Shown here: piece by piece, positions 53,448-62,877 of the stretch
Position numbering within the stretch: the stretch's first letter is position 1
Layout: every line of letters starts with the position of its first letter
Source: Kutzneria viridogrisea
GTDB lineage: Bacteria; Actinomycetota; Actinomycetes; Mycobacteriales; Pseudonocardiaceae
DNA: 64,000 bases
Direction of reading: 5' to 3'
Assembly (NCBI GenBank): GCA_014138725.1
Contig: JACJID010000002.1
Coordinates: forward strand, 1,936,001-2,000,000
Position numbers and translations under genes: made by a program
The notes under the pieces: model-generated
What the model was told of the DNA's origin: nothing
The model's database searches: none
What the model saw: only the letters and a program-made list of their open reading frames with translations

Positions 53448-54300
53448 TCGCGTGACCGTGGCCAAGACGTACAAGCTCTACATCGGCGGCGCCTTCCCGC
53501 GTTCGGAGTCCGGGCGGGTCTACCCGGTCGCCGACTCGCGCGGCGGCTTCCTGGCCAACGCGGCCCAGGCCAGCCGCAAGGACGCGCGCGAGGCGGTCGC
53601 CGCCGCGCGCAAGGCCTTCCCGGGCTGGTCCGGCGCCACCGCGTACAACCGGGGCCAGGTGCTCTACCGGGTCGCCGAACTGCTGGAGGGCCGTCGCGCG
53701 CAGTTCGTGCACGAGGTCACCGCCAGCGAGGGCGTGAAGCGCGCCGAGGCGATCGTGGACGCCGCGATCGACCGCTGGGTCTGGTACGCGGGCTGGACCG
53801 ACAAGCTGGCCGCCGTGCTCGGGTCCTCGAACCCGGTCGCGGGGCCGTACTTCTCGTTCAGCACCCCCGAGCCCACCGGGGTCGTCGCCGTGCTCGCCCC
53901 GCAGCACTCCAGCCTGCTCGGGCTGGTCAGCGTGCTCGCACCGGTGATCGCCGCGGGCAACACCTGCGTGGTGGTCAGCAGCCAGGACCGGCCGCTGCCC
54001 GCGATCACCCTGTCCGAGGTGCTGGCCACCTCCGACGTGCCGGGCGGCGTGGTCAACGTGCTCACCGGCCGCACGGCCGAGCTGGCCCCGTGGCTGGCCG
54101 CGCACGCCGACGTGAACGCGCTGGACCTGACCGGGGCGCCGGACTCCACGCGCACCGAACTGGAGAAGGCCGCCGCGGGCACCGTGAAACGCGTGCTGCG
54201 GGCACCGAGGACCGAGCCGGACTGGACCCGCGAGCCGGACATGGCGCGGATGCGCGCGGTGCTGGAGACCAAGACCGTCTGGCACCCGATGGGCGTCTAG
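53440..54300 (+). CDS. Truncated aldehyde dehydrogenase-like protein lacking the catalytic Cys domain
   Basis: A 286-residue protein homologous to the N-terminal cofactor-binding part of aldehyde dehydrogenases (YIGGAFPRSESGRVYPV, GWSGATAYNRGQVLYRVAEL, VLAPVIAAGNTCVV). It stops where the catalytic domain would begin: no QxxxxC nucleophile is present. ALDH16 proteins have exactly this layout fused, a full domain plus a non-catalytic second domain. GGAGG upstream and an 8-bp overlap with the catalytic gene support co-translation, perhaps as a complex. Confidence 0.85.
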   Translation: MSDRVTVAKTYKLYIGGAFPRSESGRVYPVADSRGGFLANAAQASRKDAREAVAAARKAFPGWSGATAYNRGQVLYRVAELLEGRRAQFVHEVTASEGVKRAEAIVDAAIDRWVWYAGWTDKLAAVLGSSNPVAGPYFSFSTPEPTGVVAVLAPQHSSLLGLVSVLAPVIAAGNTCVVVSSQDRPLPAITLSEVLATSDVPGGVVNVLTGRTAELAPWLAAHADVNALDLTGAPDSTRTELEKAAAGTVKRVLRAPRTEPDWTREPDMARMRAVLETKTVWHPMGV

Positions 54301-54869
54301 TCCAGCTCCACCAGCGCACGGTCGAAGATCGCGCGAAGCGTGTCGGTCGAGTCCACCATGCTCGACCGGCACGCTTCGTTGTACTCGGCGGGGTCCATGC
54401 CCGCGAAGTCCAGCCGCCAGCCCGCCTGCAACCCGAGCTGGCGGAAGAACGCCCGCTGCGAACGACCATTGCCCTCGCGGAACGGGTGCAGGGCGTTGAC
54501 CTCGCTGAAGTAGTGCGTGAACCGGTCCAGGAACTCGTCCCGGCCCAGGCCCGTCAGCAGCTGCTCCTCACGCAGCCGCCCGAGCAGCAGCTCCCCGTAC
54601 GAGCGGATGTGCCGCCAGTGCGCGAAGGCCGCCGACCGCGCGATGTCCACCCGGCGCGGCTCGCCCGCCCAGTCGTAGACGTCCTGGAACAGGTGGCGGT
54701 GGAACCGGCACAGGTGTGCCAGGTCGTACCGGCCCGGCAGCGGGTTGAGCGCCAACTGCTGGGCGCGCAAGGTGGTCACGTCGAACTCGACCTGGCGCAG
54801 CAGTTCGGCGTCGGCGATCTCGTAGCGGTTGAGCAGCACCCCGTCGGCGCCGCAGTACGGATCCGTCAC
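54297..54869 (-). CDS. Fic-domain AMP-transferase toxin
   Basis: A 190-residue Fic protein with an intact active motif HPFREGNGRSQR at residues 128-139 and the earlier YDWAGEPRRVDI flap region, as in VbhT/FicT toxins. It should transfer AMP to target proteins unless inhibited. Its GTG overlaps the stop of the upstream Panacea-domain gene (54866-54869), so toxin and putative antitoxin are coupled. Its stop interlocks with that of the convergent gene (CTAG at 54297-54300). Confidence 0.9.
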   Translation of the reverse strand: MTDPYCGADGVLLNRYEIADAELLRQVEFDVTTLRAQQLALNPLPGRYDLAHLCRFHRHLFQDVYDWAGEPRRVDIARSAAFAHWRHIRSYGELLLGRLREEQLLTGLGRDEFLDRFTHYFSEVNALHPFREGNGRSQRAFFRQLGLQAGWRLDFAGMDPAEYNEACRSSMVDSTDTLRAIFDRALVELD

Positions 54870-55399
54870 CGCGACAGCAACGCCCGTACCCGTCGTTCGA
54901 TCGCGTCCTCAGTGGACAGCCGCCCCTCGGCGACCTCCCGCATCGAGTCCACGCAGCCCGCCGTGACCTCGACCCCCTCCAGCCGCGCGCCTGCCCTGGC
55001 CTCCTCGATGGCGGTGTTGTGCTCGCTCACCTGACGGCCGAAGTAGCGCGCCATGACCTCGTGCGACAGCGGCTCCCCAGCACCCGTCGCACGCCAGGGC
55101 TGCTCCTCACGGGCCATCGCGCTCAACTCGGCGGGGCTGAACGAGCCGTAGCGCGCCACCACGACCCGGACCACCTCCTGCTCCTGCTCGGTCAGCGCCG
55201 CCGGATCGCCCTGCCGGTCCCCGGCCTCAGGTACGACCGGGCCTTCCCGCCGGGCCTCGATCGCGGCACCGAACAGTGGGCGGCGATGGGTGGCCAGGTG
55301 CCAGGCCTGCGCGTAGTAGAGCAGCGTCCGCAGCTTCGCCAGCGGCTCGGGACCGGTGCGGGCCCGCACCGCGGCCATGACGTCCTCGACTCTCGCCAT
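54866..55399 (-). CDS. Panacea-domain (DUF4065) putative antitoxin
   Basis: A 177-residue protein with the SocA/GepA-like Panacea signature: KLRTLLYYAQAWHLATHRRPLF, EARREGPVVPE and a C-terminal helical part. Panacea antitoxins neutralise many unrelated toxins by direct contact. It precedes the Fic gene with a 4-bp overlap, the usual order. The canonical Fic-inhibitory (S/T)xxxE(G/N) helix was not found, so inhibition would need another mode. ATG 55399 has a GGGAGG ribosome site. Confidence 0.85.
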   Translation of the reverse strand: MARVEDVMAAVRARTGPEPLAKLRTLLYYAQAWHLATHRRPLFGAAIEARREGPVVPEAGDRQGDPAALTEQEQEVVRVVVARYGSFSPAELSAMAREEQPWRATGAGEPLSHEVMARYFGRQVSEHNTAIEEARAGARLEGVEVTAGCVDSMREVAEGRLSTEDAIERRVRALLSR

Positions 55400-55457
55400 G
55401 CCCCGCCACCTCCCCGCTGACCAGCAGAAACTCCCTGAATTCTACCCCAGAAAAGCG

Positions 55458-55496
55458 CCGTGGCGCCCTCCCGGCAGTACCGGGAGAGCGCCACGG
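55458..55496 (-). terminator. Terminator hairpin after the coiled-coil gene
   Basis: A 17-bp imperfect GC-rich stem around a CAGTA loop lies 12 bp beyond the coiled-coil gene stop (minus strand) and before the Panacea gene start, separating the two units. Confidence 0.75.
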
Positions 55497-55507
55497 GAGG
55501 AGGTGAC

Positions 55508-56698
55508 TCAGGCGCCTTCGGCGGCCAGGTCGATGCCGTCCAGGTCCACGCCCTTGTCCGCCTTGGCGATCGCACCCTTGGGGGCACGGGCCCGCCGCTG
55601 CGGCCGGGGCAGCGCGGTGGGCGGCGGCGGGGTCGGGGCACCGCCACCGAGGATGAGCTCGGCGAAGGTGGCCATGGCCTCGTCCAGCTGGGTGGCGTTG
55701 CGACGCTCGGACTCCTCGTTGGCGCCGCGCACCAGGGAGACCAGCTTGTCGTTGTCCGGGCGGGCCGAGAGCGTGCCGTGCACGTCCTGCAGACCATCGC
55801 GGACGGAGCCGTCCAGGTCGCCGATGCGGGTGTGCACGCTCTGCTCGACCTCGTCCACGCGGCCGCCGACCGCGTCCAGACGGGAGTTGACGTCCTCCAG
55901 CCTGCGGGCCAGGGCCTCCAGCCGGTCGGTCGGGTCCACGGCCGGGCGGACCAGCAGGCTGTCCAGCTTGGCGTGCACGGTGTCGCTCGTGGCGTCCAGC
56001 TTGTCGTGCACCGTGTTGTTGACCTCGGCCAGCTTGGCGTCCAGGGCCGCACGGGCGTCGGTCAGGGAGTTGCGCACGCCGTCGCCACTGTCGGCCACCG
56101 AGCGCTGCAGCGCCTCCTTGGTGCCGTCCAGGTGCTCGTGCACGCCCTCGTCGACCTCGTCGATGCGGCTGCGCAGGGCCACCTCGAGGGCCTCCAGGCG
56201 CTCGCGGATCGGACCGTGCAGCGCCGAGGGCAGCAGGTCGGACTTGCCGTCCTGCTTGTCCAGGTGCAGGTCGACGTCGTCGAGCCGCTTGTGGATGTGC
56301 GACAGCTTGTCCTCGAGGCCGTCCATCCGGCCCGCCACACCCTCGAACCGGCCACCGACGCCGTCCAGGCGCCCGTCCAGCTGCGCGAAGGGCTTGGCCA
56401 GCTTGTCGACCAGGCCCTCAACCGCGCGGCCGAGCTCGGAGATCGCACCGTCCTGGGCCTCGAGCTTGGCCAGGGCCTCGTCGAGGCGCTCGGCCAGCAC
56501 GCTGACCTCGGTGCGGTCGGGCAGCTCGGACAGCCGCTTGCGAACGGAACCCAGCGACTCGAGCGGGGACATCCGCGCGTGGATCTCGTCCAGCGCGTCG
56601 AAGATCTGCTGCTGCTCGCTTTCACGGATCTCGGCGGCGCGCGTCAACATGTTGCGCATCCGATCGAAGGACATCGTGGAGTGGTTGTTCTCGTTCAC
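55508..56698 (-). CDS. Long coiled-coil protein of unknown function
   Basis: A 396-residue, acidic, almost wholly helical protein. From about residue 15 to 330 it shows repeated LDxxxxRLDxVxxxL heptad/11-mer patterns (LDGVGGRFEGVAGRMDGLED, HKRLDDVDLHLDKQD), like apolipoprotein-type or tether proteins. A Pro-rich stretch and a basic then acidic tail end it. No enzyme motif or membrane helix was seen. GTG 56698 has GAAGG upstream, and TAGGCT (56738-56743, minus strand) could be its -10. A scaffold role is only a guess. Confidence 0.75.
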   Translation of the reverse strand: MNENNHSTMSFDRMRNMLTRAAEIRESEQQQIFDALDEIHARMSPLESLGSVRKRLSELPDRTEVSVLAERLDEALAKLEAQDGAISELGRAVEGLVDKLAKPFAQLDGRLDGVGGRFEGVAGRMDGLEDKLSHIHKRLDDVDLHLDKQDGKSDLLPSALHGPIRERLEALEVALRSRIDEVDEGVHEHLDGTKEALQRSVADSGDGVRNSLTDARAALDAKLAEVNNTVHDKLDATSDTVHAKLDSLLVRPAVDPTDRLEALARRLEDVNSRLDAVGGRVDEVEQSVHTRIGDLDGSVRDGLQDVHGTLSARPDNDKLVSLVRGANEESERRNATQLDEAMATFAELILGGGAPTPPPPTALPRPQRRARAPKGAIAKADKGVDLDGIDLAAEGA

Positions 56699-57053
56699 GG
56701 CTGGGACCTTCGTCCATGGGGATGGGGAGACTCAGCGAGCCTAGCCAGCTACGCACGGCAACACGAATCGCCCCCACGGATCTTGACCGAGAGGTGCTCT
56801 GGACTGGGCCATTCGGAGCAAGGACGGGCCCGTCCACGACTCAGTTGATCTTCAAGTGGTTGCTGAACGAAACCGACATTCCCCGTTCGAGTGAGGCACA
56901 TCCCCGTTTTGGTCGCTCACCGCTGATCAATTACCACCCCACCGCACGGCACGCCATACGAGTGAGTGGTCTTCGCCTGAACGGCAAACATGATCATACC
57001 GGGCCTGGATCACATGTGCGAGGAACACGCACCGCCAGCGGTACCGTGTCGCA
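56699..57053. other. 355-bp gene-free divergent region
   Basis: Divergent promoter space between the coiled-coil gene and add. It is clearly less GC-rich than its surroundings and has no convincing reading frame. A possible -10 for each flanking gene is visible (56738-56743 minus, 57042-57047 plus). I see no repeat or operator. Confidence 0.7.
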
Positions 57054-58142
57054 ATGGCGACCCCGATGAGCCCCGATGCGATCCGCCGCGCCCCGAAGGT
57101 GCTGTTGCACGACCACCTCGACGGTGGGCTGCGTCCGCAGACGGTGATCGAACTGGCCGACACCATCGGCTACCGAGACCTGCCCACCACCGATCCTGCT
57201 CAGCTGGGCACCTGGTTCCGCGACGCGGCCGACTCCGGCTCGCTGGAGCGCTACCTGGAGACCTTCGCCCACACCTGCGGGGTCATGCAGTCCGAGCAGG
57301 CCCTGGTGCGGGTCGCCGCCGAGGCCGCCGAGGACCTGGCCGCCGACGGTGTGGTCTACGCCGAGGTCCGCTACGCCCCCGAACTGTTCGAGCCCAGCGG
57401 CCTGTCGCTGGAGCAGGTCGTACAGGCCGTGCAGGAGGGCTTCCGGCTCGGTGAGCGGCGGGCCGCCGAGGCGGGCAGGACGATCCGGGTCGGCACCCTG
57501 CTCTGCGCGATGCGCCAGAACGAGGGCTGGCTGCGCATCGCCGAGCTGGCGGTGCGCTACCGGGACGAGGGCGTCGTCGGCTTCGACATCGCCGGCCCGG
57601 AGGCCGGGTTCCCGCCCACCAGGGGCAGGGACACCTTCGAGTACCTGCGCCAGCAGAACGCGCACTTCACCATTCACGCGGGCGAGGCGTTCGGACTGCC
57701 CTCGATCTGGGAGGCCGTGCAGCACTGCGGTGCGGCCCGGCTCGGCCACGGCGTGCGCATCGTCGACGACGTCAAGGTGGACCCGGACGGTTCGGTCCAC
57801 ATCGGGCGCCTCGCCGGCTTCGTCCGCGACCGACGCATCCCGCTGGAGATGTGCCCCTCCTCCAACGTGCAGACCGGCGCTGCCAAGTCCATCGCCGAGC
57901 ACCCGATCGGCCTGCTCACCAAGCTGCGCTTCCGGGTAACCGTCAACACCGACAACCGGTTGATGAGCGGCTGCAGCATGTCCAGCGAGTTCGCCGCACT
58001 GGTGGACGCCTTCGGCTACGGCTGGTCGGAACTGCAGTGGTTCACGGTTAACGCGATGAAGTCGGCGTTCATCGGCTTCGACGAGCGGCTGGCTCTGATC
58101 AACGACGTGATCAAGCCGGGCTACGCCGCGCTGATGGACTGA
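57054..58142 (+). CDS. add: Adenosine deaminase
   Basis: A 362-residue zinc hydrolase turning adenosine into inosine, the substrate of punA. Zinc ligands His19 and His21 lie in HDHLDGG, a further His in FTIHAGEA, and the catalytic SSNVQT and TVNTDNR motifs are present. TACCGT at 57042-57047 lies 6 nt before ATG, suggesting leaderless transcription. It is convergent with the NarL-type regulator. Confidence 0.94.
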   Translation: MATPMSPDAIRRAPKVLLHDHLDGGLRPQTVIELADTIGYRDLPTTDPAQLGTWFRDAADSGSLERYLETFAHTCGVMQSEQALVRVAAEAAEDLAADGVVYAEVRYAPELFEPSGLSLEQVVQAVQEGFRLGERRAAEAGRTIRVGTLLCAMRQNEGWLRIAELAVRYRDEGVVGFDIAGPEAGFPPTRGRDTFEYLRQQNAHFTIHAGEAFGLPSIWEAVQHCGAARLGHGVRIVDDVKVDPDGSVHIGRLAGFVRDRRIPLEMCPSSNVQTGAAKSIAEHPIGLLTKLRFRVTVNTDNRLMSGCSMSSEFAALVDAFGYGWSELQWFTVNAMKSAFIGFDERLALINDVIKPGYAALMD

Positions 58143-58206
58143 CCACCACCGTGCGGGCGGGTCCGGGCATCGTGCTGACGGTTCCCGTGACTCGCCCGGC
58201 GGCCGG

Positions 58207-58890
58207 TCACACCGGACTGCGCCGAGCTGTCAGACTGACCACCCCCGTTTCGTAGGCAGCAATGACGAGTTGGGCTCGGTCACGCGCGCCGAGCTTGGCA
58301 AGCAAGTGGCTGACGTGGGTCTTCACCGTGCCGGTGCCCACGTACAACTGCTCGGCGATCTCGGCGTTGGACATGCCGCGGGCGATCAGTTCCAACACCT
58401 CACGCTCGCGGCCGGTGACGCTGGCGAGTGCCTCGGGTGCCACCGCGGGCCCGGGGCTGCGCGCCAGTTCAGCGATCAACCTGCGCGTGACCGTGGGCGC
58501 CAGCAGTGCTTCTCCTTCAGCCACGACCCTGATCCCGGCCAGCAGGTCGACGGGGCGGGTGTCCTTGAGCAGGAAGCCACTGGCCCCTGCCCGCAGCGCC
58601 GCGTACACGTAGGCATCCAGGTCGAACATCGTCAGCATCAATACCCGCACCGCTGCGGTACACGGATCACCGCAGATGAGCCGGGTGGCCTCCACCCCGT
58701 CCATCTCGGGCATCCGCACGTCCATCAGCACAACGTGGGGATGTTTGCTGCGCGCGAGCTCGACCGCCTCGCTCCCGGTCCTCGCCTCGCCAACAACGAC
58801 CAGGTCGGGTTCGGCAGCGATCAGGGTGTGAAAACTGTCCCTCAGCAGCCACTGGTCATCGGCGATCAGAACGCGGGTGGCTTCGGTCAC
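58207..58890 (-). CDS. NarL/LuxR-family response regulator
   Basis: A 227-residue regulator: receiver domain with acidic pair Asp11/Asp12 and phospho-acceptor Asp57, then a LuxR HTH (LTGREREVLELIARG-like VTGREREVLELIARGMSNAE). GTG 58890 overlaps the kinase stop (58887-58890); an earlier in-frame start at 58905 is less likely. It forms an operon with the sensor kinase and diverges from the secreted hydrolase at 60135, a plausible target. Confidence 0.92.
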   Translation of the reverse strand: MTEATRVLIADDQWLLRDSFHTLIAAEPDLVVVGEARTGSEAVELARSKHPHVVLMDVRMPEMDGVEATRLICGDPCTAAVRVLMLTMFDLDAYVYAALRAGASGFLLKDTRPVDLLAGIRVVAEGEALLAPTVTRRLIAELARSPGPAVAPEALASVTGREREVLELIARGMSNAEIAEQLYVGTGTVKTHVSHLLAKLGARDRAQLVIAAYETGVVSLTARRSPV

Positions 58891-60023
58891 CGCGCCACCA
58901 CACAAGGCAGTCGCGCCGACACAGTGAACCCGCCCTCGGGACGTGGCCCCGCAGCAAAGCTGCCGTCGTACACGGCGACTCGTTCACGCATCCCGATCAA
59001 CCCGTGCCCCGAGCCCGCATTCCGGGTCGGCCGGGTCGTTCCAGTATCAGTCACCTCGATTTCCACCCCCGAACCGTCTGCTTCGACCACCACCCGGCAA
59101 TCGGTCGGGGCGGCATGTCGCACCACATTGGTCAGCGCCTCCTGAAGGATTCGGTACACCGCTACATCCACGCCCTCCGGTAATCGGTCTGCTCCGCGCA
59201 CCGTCGTGTCCACCCGGACACCAGCGGCCTCGGCCTGCCGCACCAGCGCAGGCAGATCAGCCAGTCCTGGTGCGGGCCGCAGTCCGCCCGCGTCCTCCAC
59301 ATCGGAGCGCAGAACGCCGAGCATGTACCGGAGTTCGGTCAGCGCGCTTCGGCTGGCCGTCTCGATTGCGTCCAGCGCTTCACGCGTGACAGCGCAGGAG
59401 TCGGGGCGACTCGCCAGCACGTGGTTGGCGACTCCGGACTTGACCGCGATCACGCCCATGCTGTGCGCCACGATGTCGTGCAACTCACGTGCGATGCGCA
59501 GGCGCTCGTCGGCCACCGCCTGCTCGGCCAGCCGCTCCGCCGCGCGCGCCGCGTAGACCCGTCGCTGCCGCACGGCCCCGCCCAGTACCCAGGCCGAGAC
59601 GATGGCGGTCGAGCCGAGCAGCAGCAGACCGGCCGGGCTGATCGACCAGAGCCTGGTCTCCGTGGTCCGGCCTGCCAGCACGGCGGTGGCGCAGAGCAGG
59701 CCGAGCGCGAACGCGAGCGGCCACCAGTGCCTCGGCCTACCGACCGACACCGCGTACATCGCCAGCGCGGCGGGCAGGAACGGATCGGGCAACTCACCCG
59801 CGAGCATGACCGCCACCGAGCCGACCATGACCAGGAGGAACACCGGCACTGGCCAGATCCTGCGCACCGCGATCGGTAGGCCAAGCGCGACCAGGGGCAG
59901 CACCGAGTGCCCCGGCTGCTGGAACACGACCGGGTACACCAGCGCCCACACGAGGTCGAGCGCTATCAGCTGCCCTCGGCTGAGCTGCCGGGAGAACAGT
60001 GATGGGGCGTCGAGTTGGACCAC
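58887..60023 (-). CDS. NarL-type sensor histidine kinase (HisKA_3)
   Basis: A 378-residue kinase with about five transmembrane helices in residues 20-150 and no large extracellular domain, suggesting membrane-derived signals. His182 in RIARELHDIVAHSMGVI is the phospho-acceptor. The ATPase domain shows LQEALTNVVRHA and GHGLIGMRERV. TACGGT at 60030-60035 (minus strand) lies 6 nt before the GTG. It is co-translated with the LuxR-type regulator. Confidence 0.93.
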   Translation of the reverse strand: MVQLDAPSLFSRQLSRGQLIALDLVWALVYPVVFQQPGHSVLPLVALGLPIAVRRIWPVPVFLLVMVGSVAVMLAGELPDPFLPAALAMYAVSVGRPRHWWPLAFALGLLCATAVLAGRTTETRLWSISPAGLLLLGSTAIVSAWVLGGAVRQRRVYAARAAERLAEQAVADERLRIARELHDIVAHSMGVIAVKSGVANHVLASRPDSCAVTREALDAIETASRSALTELRYMLGVLRSDVEDAGGLRPAPGLADLPALVRQAEAAGVRVDTTVRGADRLPEGVDVAVYRILQEALTNVVRHAAPTDCRVVVEADGSGVEIEVTDTGTTRPTRNAGSGHGLIGMRERVAVYDGSFAAGPRPEGGFTVSARLPCVVAR

Positions 60024-60134
60024 GGGACGACCGTAGCTCCGGGCACTGACAGTCCGCCTCTGTCTTGCGACAGAGATCCAAGCTCTGTCCCTGGGCAGAT
60101 GTGCGACGGGGTCCGGTTGGGCCAGCGTGGAGGC

Positions 60135-61571
60135 ATGAACAGGCGAGGAATGCGAGCGTTGCTCGCAGGTATGACAGCGGCAGCACTCCTCCCGCTGACC
60201 GCGGTGACAGCAACAGCGGCCACCACCCTGTCCTGGCGCGAGTGCCCAGGCGGTGGCGGGGTGGACGGCATGGAGTGCGCGACGCTGTCCGTCCCCCTGG
60301 ACTGGGCGAATCCCCAGGGGCGGCAGGTCACTCTCATGCTCGGCAGGCTGCGCGCGGACGGGCCAGCCCCGTCCGTGCTGGTCAACTACGGCGGCCCTGG
60401 TGCACCAGGCACCCTGATGTTGCGCGACCGCGTTGCGTCGCCGGGCCAGCAGCCGTTCGACCGGTTACGGCACAGGATGAACGTCGTGACCTGGGACCCC
60501 CGCGGCTACGGGACGGGCGGGCTGAGCACGCCCGCACTGGACTGGTCCTGCCTGTCCCAAGGACCGATGCACGGCATCCCGGACCTGCCCGCGGACCAGG
60601 CCGCCTTCGACCGGTTGGTGGCTGAGAGCAGAGCAGAGGAGCAGGCGTGCCGCAAGCAGGACCCGGAGTTGTTCGACCACATGGACACCGCGGCCAACGT
60701 GCGGGACATGGAGGCAATCCGCCAGGCGTTGGGCGAACCACAACTGAACCTGTACATGGGTTCCTACGGCGGGGTCTACGGCCAGTCCTACGCCACCCGG
60801 TTCCCGAGCCGCGTGCGCACCATGGTGCTCGACGGGACCGGTGATCACAGCGGGAACTTTCAGCGATCACAGGAGGAATTGGCACGCGACAACCAGGTCC
60901 GCATGCGACGGTTCGCGGACTGGTGCAACCAGAACACCTCGTGTGCGTTGCACGGGAGGGCGACGGCGCAGGTGTGGCAGGAGGTCCTGGCACAGGCACC
61001 GATCCCCGCCCCTTCTGTGCACGCCACCTTCAACCGCTGGACCCTGCAGCAGTTGCTGGCTGGACGGCTGATCCGCTCCGGCGAACAGGACTGGGGCAGG
61101 CTGGCCACCGACATCGCCGCGGCGAGCCGTGGTGACGCGTCTGGGTTCGCAGTATCCCCGGAACACCCGTACCCGTCGATCGGATACCCGGTGTCGGAGT
61201 GCCGGGAGTGGCCACGGTTGCACAGCTACGCCGAGTTGGCCTCCACAGTGGCTCGGCTGGACCGCATCGACCCGGTCAGCGGTGCTGCGGGCACGATGGT
61301 CCCGTCCCTGCTGACCTGCGTGGGCTGGACAGGCTCTGTGGACAACCCACCAACGCCACTGCCCACCGGGGTCCCGCCACTGCTCGGTGTGGGGACCTGG
61401 GGTGACTTCCCCGCCACGGAGCGGGTGACACGCCGCGCCCCGGGCAGTTCCACCATCCGTCACGACGGTCCCGGCCACGAGTTGTACGCAACGGGCAACG
61501 CGTGTGTGATCGGCGAGGTCGACCGGTACTTCCTGGATCGCGTCTTACCTGTGCCCGGCCACGCCTGCTGA
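60135..61571 (+). CDS. Secreted alpha/beta hydrolase, tripeptidyl aminopeptidase (S33) type
   Basis: A 478-residue exported hydrolase. A signal peptide covers about 1-29 (cut near ATA-A). The oxyanion strand VLVNYGGPGAPG, nucleophile Ser210 in MGSYGGVYGQ, a candidate Asp in TWGDFPAT and His in DGPGHELY make the triad of Streptomyces TAP-like peptidases. The nucleophile elbow has Met where Gly is usual. Codon use is slightly less GC-rich than its surroundings. It is divergent from the two-component system, which may control it. Confidence 0.85.
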   Translation: MNRRGMRALLAGMTAAALLPLTAVTATAATTLSWRECPGGGGVDGMECATLSVPLDWANPQGRQVTLMLGRLRADGPAPSVLVNYGGPGAPGTLMLRDRVASPGQQPFDRLRHRMNVVTWDPRGYGTGGLSTPALDWSCLSQGPMHGIPDLPADQAAFDRLVAESRAEEQACRKQDPELFDHMDTAANVRDMEAIRQALGEPQLNLYMGSYGGVYGQSYATRFPSRVRTMVLDGTGDHSGNFQRSQEELARDNQVRMRRFADWCNQNTSCALHGRATAQVWQEVLAQAPIPAPSVHATFNRWTLQQLLAGRLIRSGEQDWGRLATDIAAASRGDASGFAVSPEHPYPSIGYPVSECREWPRLHSYAELASTVARLDRIDPVSGAAGTMVPSLLTCVGWTGSVDNPPTPLPTGVPPLLGVGTWGDFPATERVTRRAPGSSTIRHDGPGHELYATGNACVIGEVDRYFLDRVLPVPGHAC

Positions 61572-61668
61572 CGGTCACTCCCAGTATCCGGAAGTTTGTT
61601 GCCCTACCCGAAGTACTGGGACTAGCGTCCATCATGCAGGAGTTGTCGTCCACATCATGGGAGTCGCG

Positions 61669-62877
61669 ATGTCCCGCCGGTGGCTGATCCTCGCACTCGG
61701 TCTGCTCGCCCAGGCATCAGCCAGCGCTTTCGTGTACGGCATTGCCTTCCTGGTGCCGGACATTCGCGCCGTTGAGGGTCTCTCACTTGCCGAAACCGGC
61801 GTCATCGTCTCCGCGCCGACGGTCGGCCTGCTGCTCACGCTGATCGCCTGGGGAGCAGCGGCTGACCGGTTCGGTGAGCGAGTCGTGATGGCACTGGGCT
61901 TGGGCCTCGCGGGGGTGCTGCTGCTCGTGGGCACCCTGGGCCTGCACGGGGTCACCCCGTTGGTCGTGGTGCTGGTACTGGCCGGCGCGGGCAGCGCCTC
62001 GGTCAACGCCGCCAGCGGGCGGGTGGTGATGGGCTGGTTCGGCCCGGAGGAACGTGGCCTCGCGATGGGCATCAGGCAGACCGCCCAGCCGGTCGGGGTC
62101 GGCATCGCGGCGCTCTCCCTGCCGTTGCTGTCCCAGCACTTCGGGTATCGGGCCGCGCTGGTGTTCCCGGCAGTGCTGTGCGTGGTGGTGGCGGTACTGG
62201 TGGCAGTGCTCGTGCAGGACCCGCCGCGACCTGCGGTCAAGCCCGGTGAACGGGCGCGGTCACCGTACCGGCAGCCCGCGCTGTGGCGGGTGCACGGCGC
62301 GAGCACCTTGCTGGTGGTGCCGCAGTTCGTCATCTCCGCGTTCAGCCTGGACTACCTGGTGAGCGTGCTGCACTGGACACCGGGTGCCGCGGGCGGCTTC
62401 CTCGGCGCAGTGCAGGCCGCGGGCGCGGGCGGACGCATCGTCACCGGCGTGTGGGCGGACCGGGTCGGCAGCAGACTGCGCCCCATGCGGCAGTTGGCGG
62501 TGGCCAGCGCACTGGTCATGGGATTGCTGGCGTTGGGCGATCTCGCGGCGCCATGGCTGGTCGTCACGGTGATCGCGGTCGGTGCCGTGATCACCGTGGC
62601 GGACAACGGCCTCGGCTTCACGGCGGCGGCCGAGTTGGCGGGCAGTTCCTGGGCGGGGCGGGCACTGGGCGCGCAGAACACCGCCCAGAACATCGCCGCC
62701 GCGCTCACCCCGCCGATGCTCGGACTGCTCATCGGCGGGACGAGCTACGCGGTCGGATTCCTCGCGGCTGCCGTGTTCCCGCTGCTCGCCGTGCTGGTCA
62801 CACCGGTCAGCTCGGAGCGGATCAGTGCGTACGAAGACGGTCCTCAAAGTCCTGGACAAGCCCCCGCCACACGCTGA
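61669..62877 (+). CDS. MFS transporter
   Basis: A 402-residue major facilitator protein with twelve predicted transmembrane helices and the loop-2 motif AADRFGER. It resembles NarK/OPA-like or multidrug carriers, but no substrate can be named. ATG 61669 has GGGAG 5 nt upstream; ATG 61657 is an alternative. Its last 56 bp overlap the convergent gene at 62822, so both C-termini share DNA. Confidence 0.88.
   Translation: MSRRWLILALGLLAQASASAFVYGIAFLVPDIRAVEGLSLAETGVIVSAPTVGLLLTLIAWGAAADRFGERVVMALGLGLAGVLLLVGTLGLHGVTPLVVVLVLAGAGSASVNAASGRVVMGWFGPEERGLAMGIRQTAQPVGVGIAALSLPLLSQHFGYRAALVFPAVLCVVVAVLVAVLVQDPPRPAVKPGERARSPYRQPALWRVHGASTLLVVPQFVISAFSLDYLVSVLHWTPGAAGGFLGAVQAAGAGGRIVTGVWADRVGSRLRPMRQLAVASALVMGLLALGDLAAPWLVVTVIAVGAVITVADNGLGFTAAAELAGSSWAGRALGAQNTAQNIAAALTPPMLGLLIGGTSYAVGFLAAAVFPLLAVLVTPVSSERISAYEDGPQSPGQAPATR

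Noticed and set aside
52002-54300. Frameshifted single aldehyde dehydrogenase
   Set aside because: The first protein is complete, and the second restarts from the N-terminal domain with its own ribosome site. They are two proteins, not one broken gene.
56716-57069. 117-codon frame in the add upstream region
   Set aside because: Composition and codon use are unlike the neighbours, it overlaps the add start, and it has no recognisable features.
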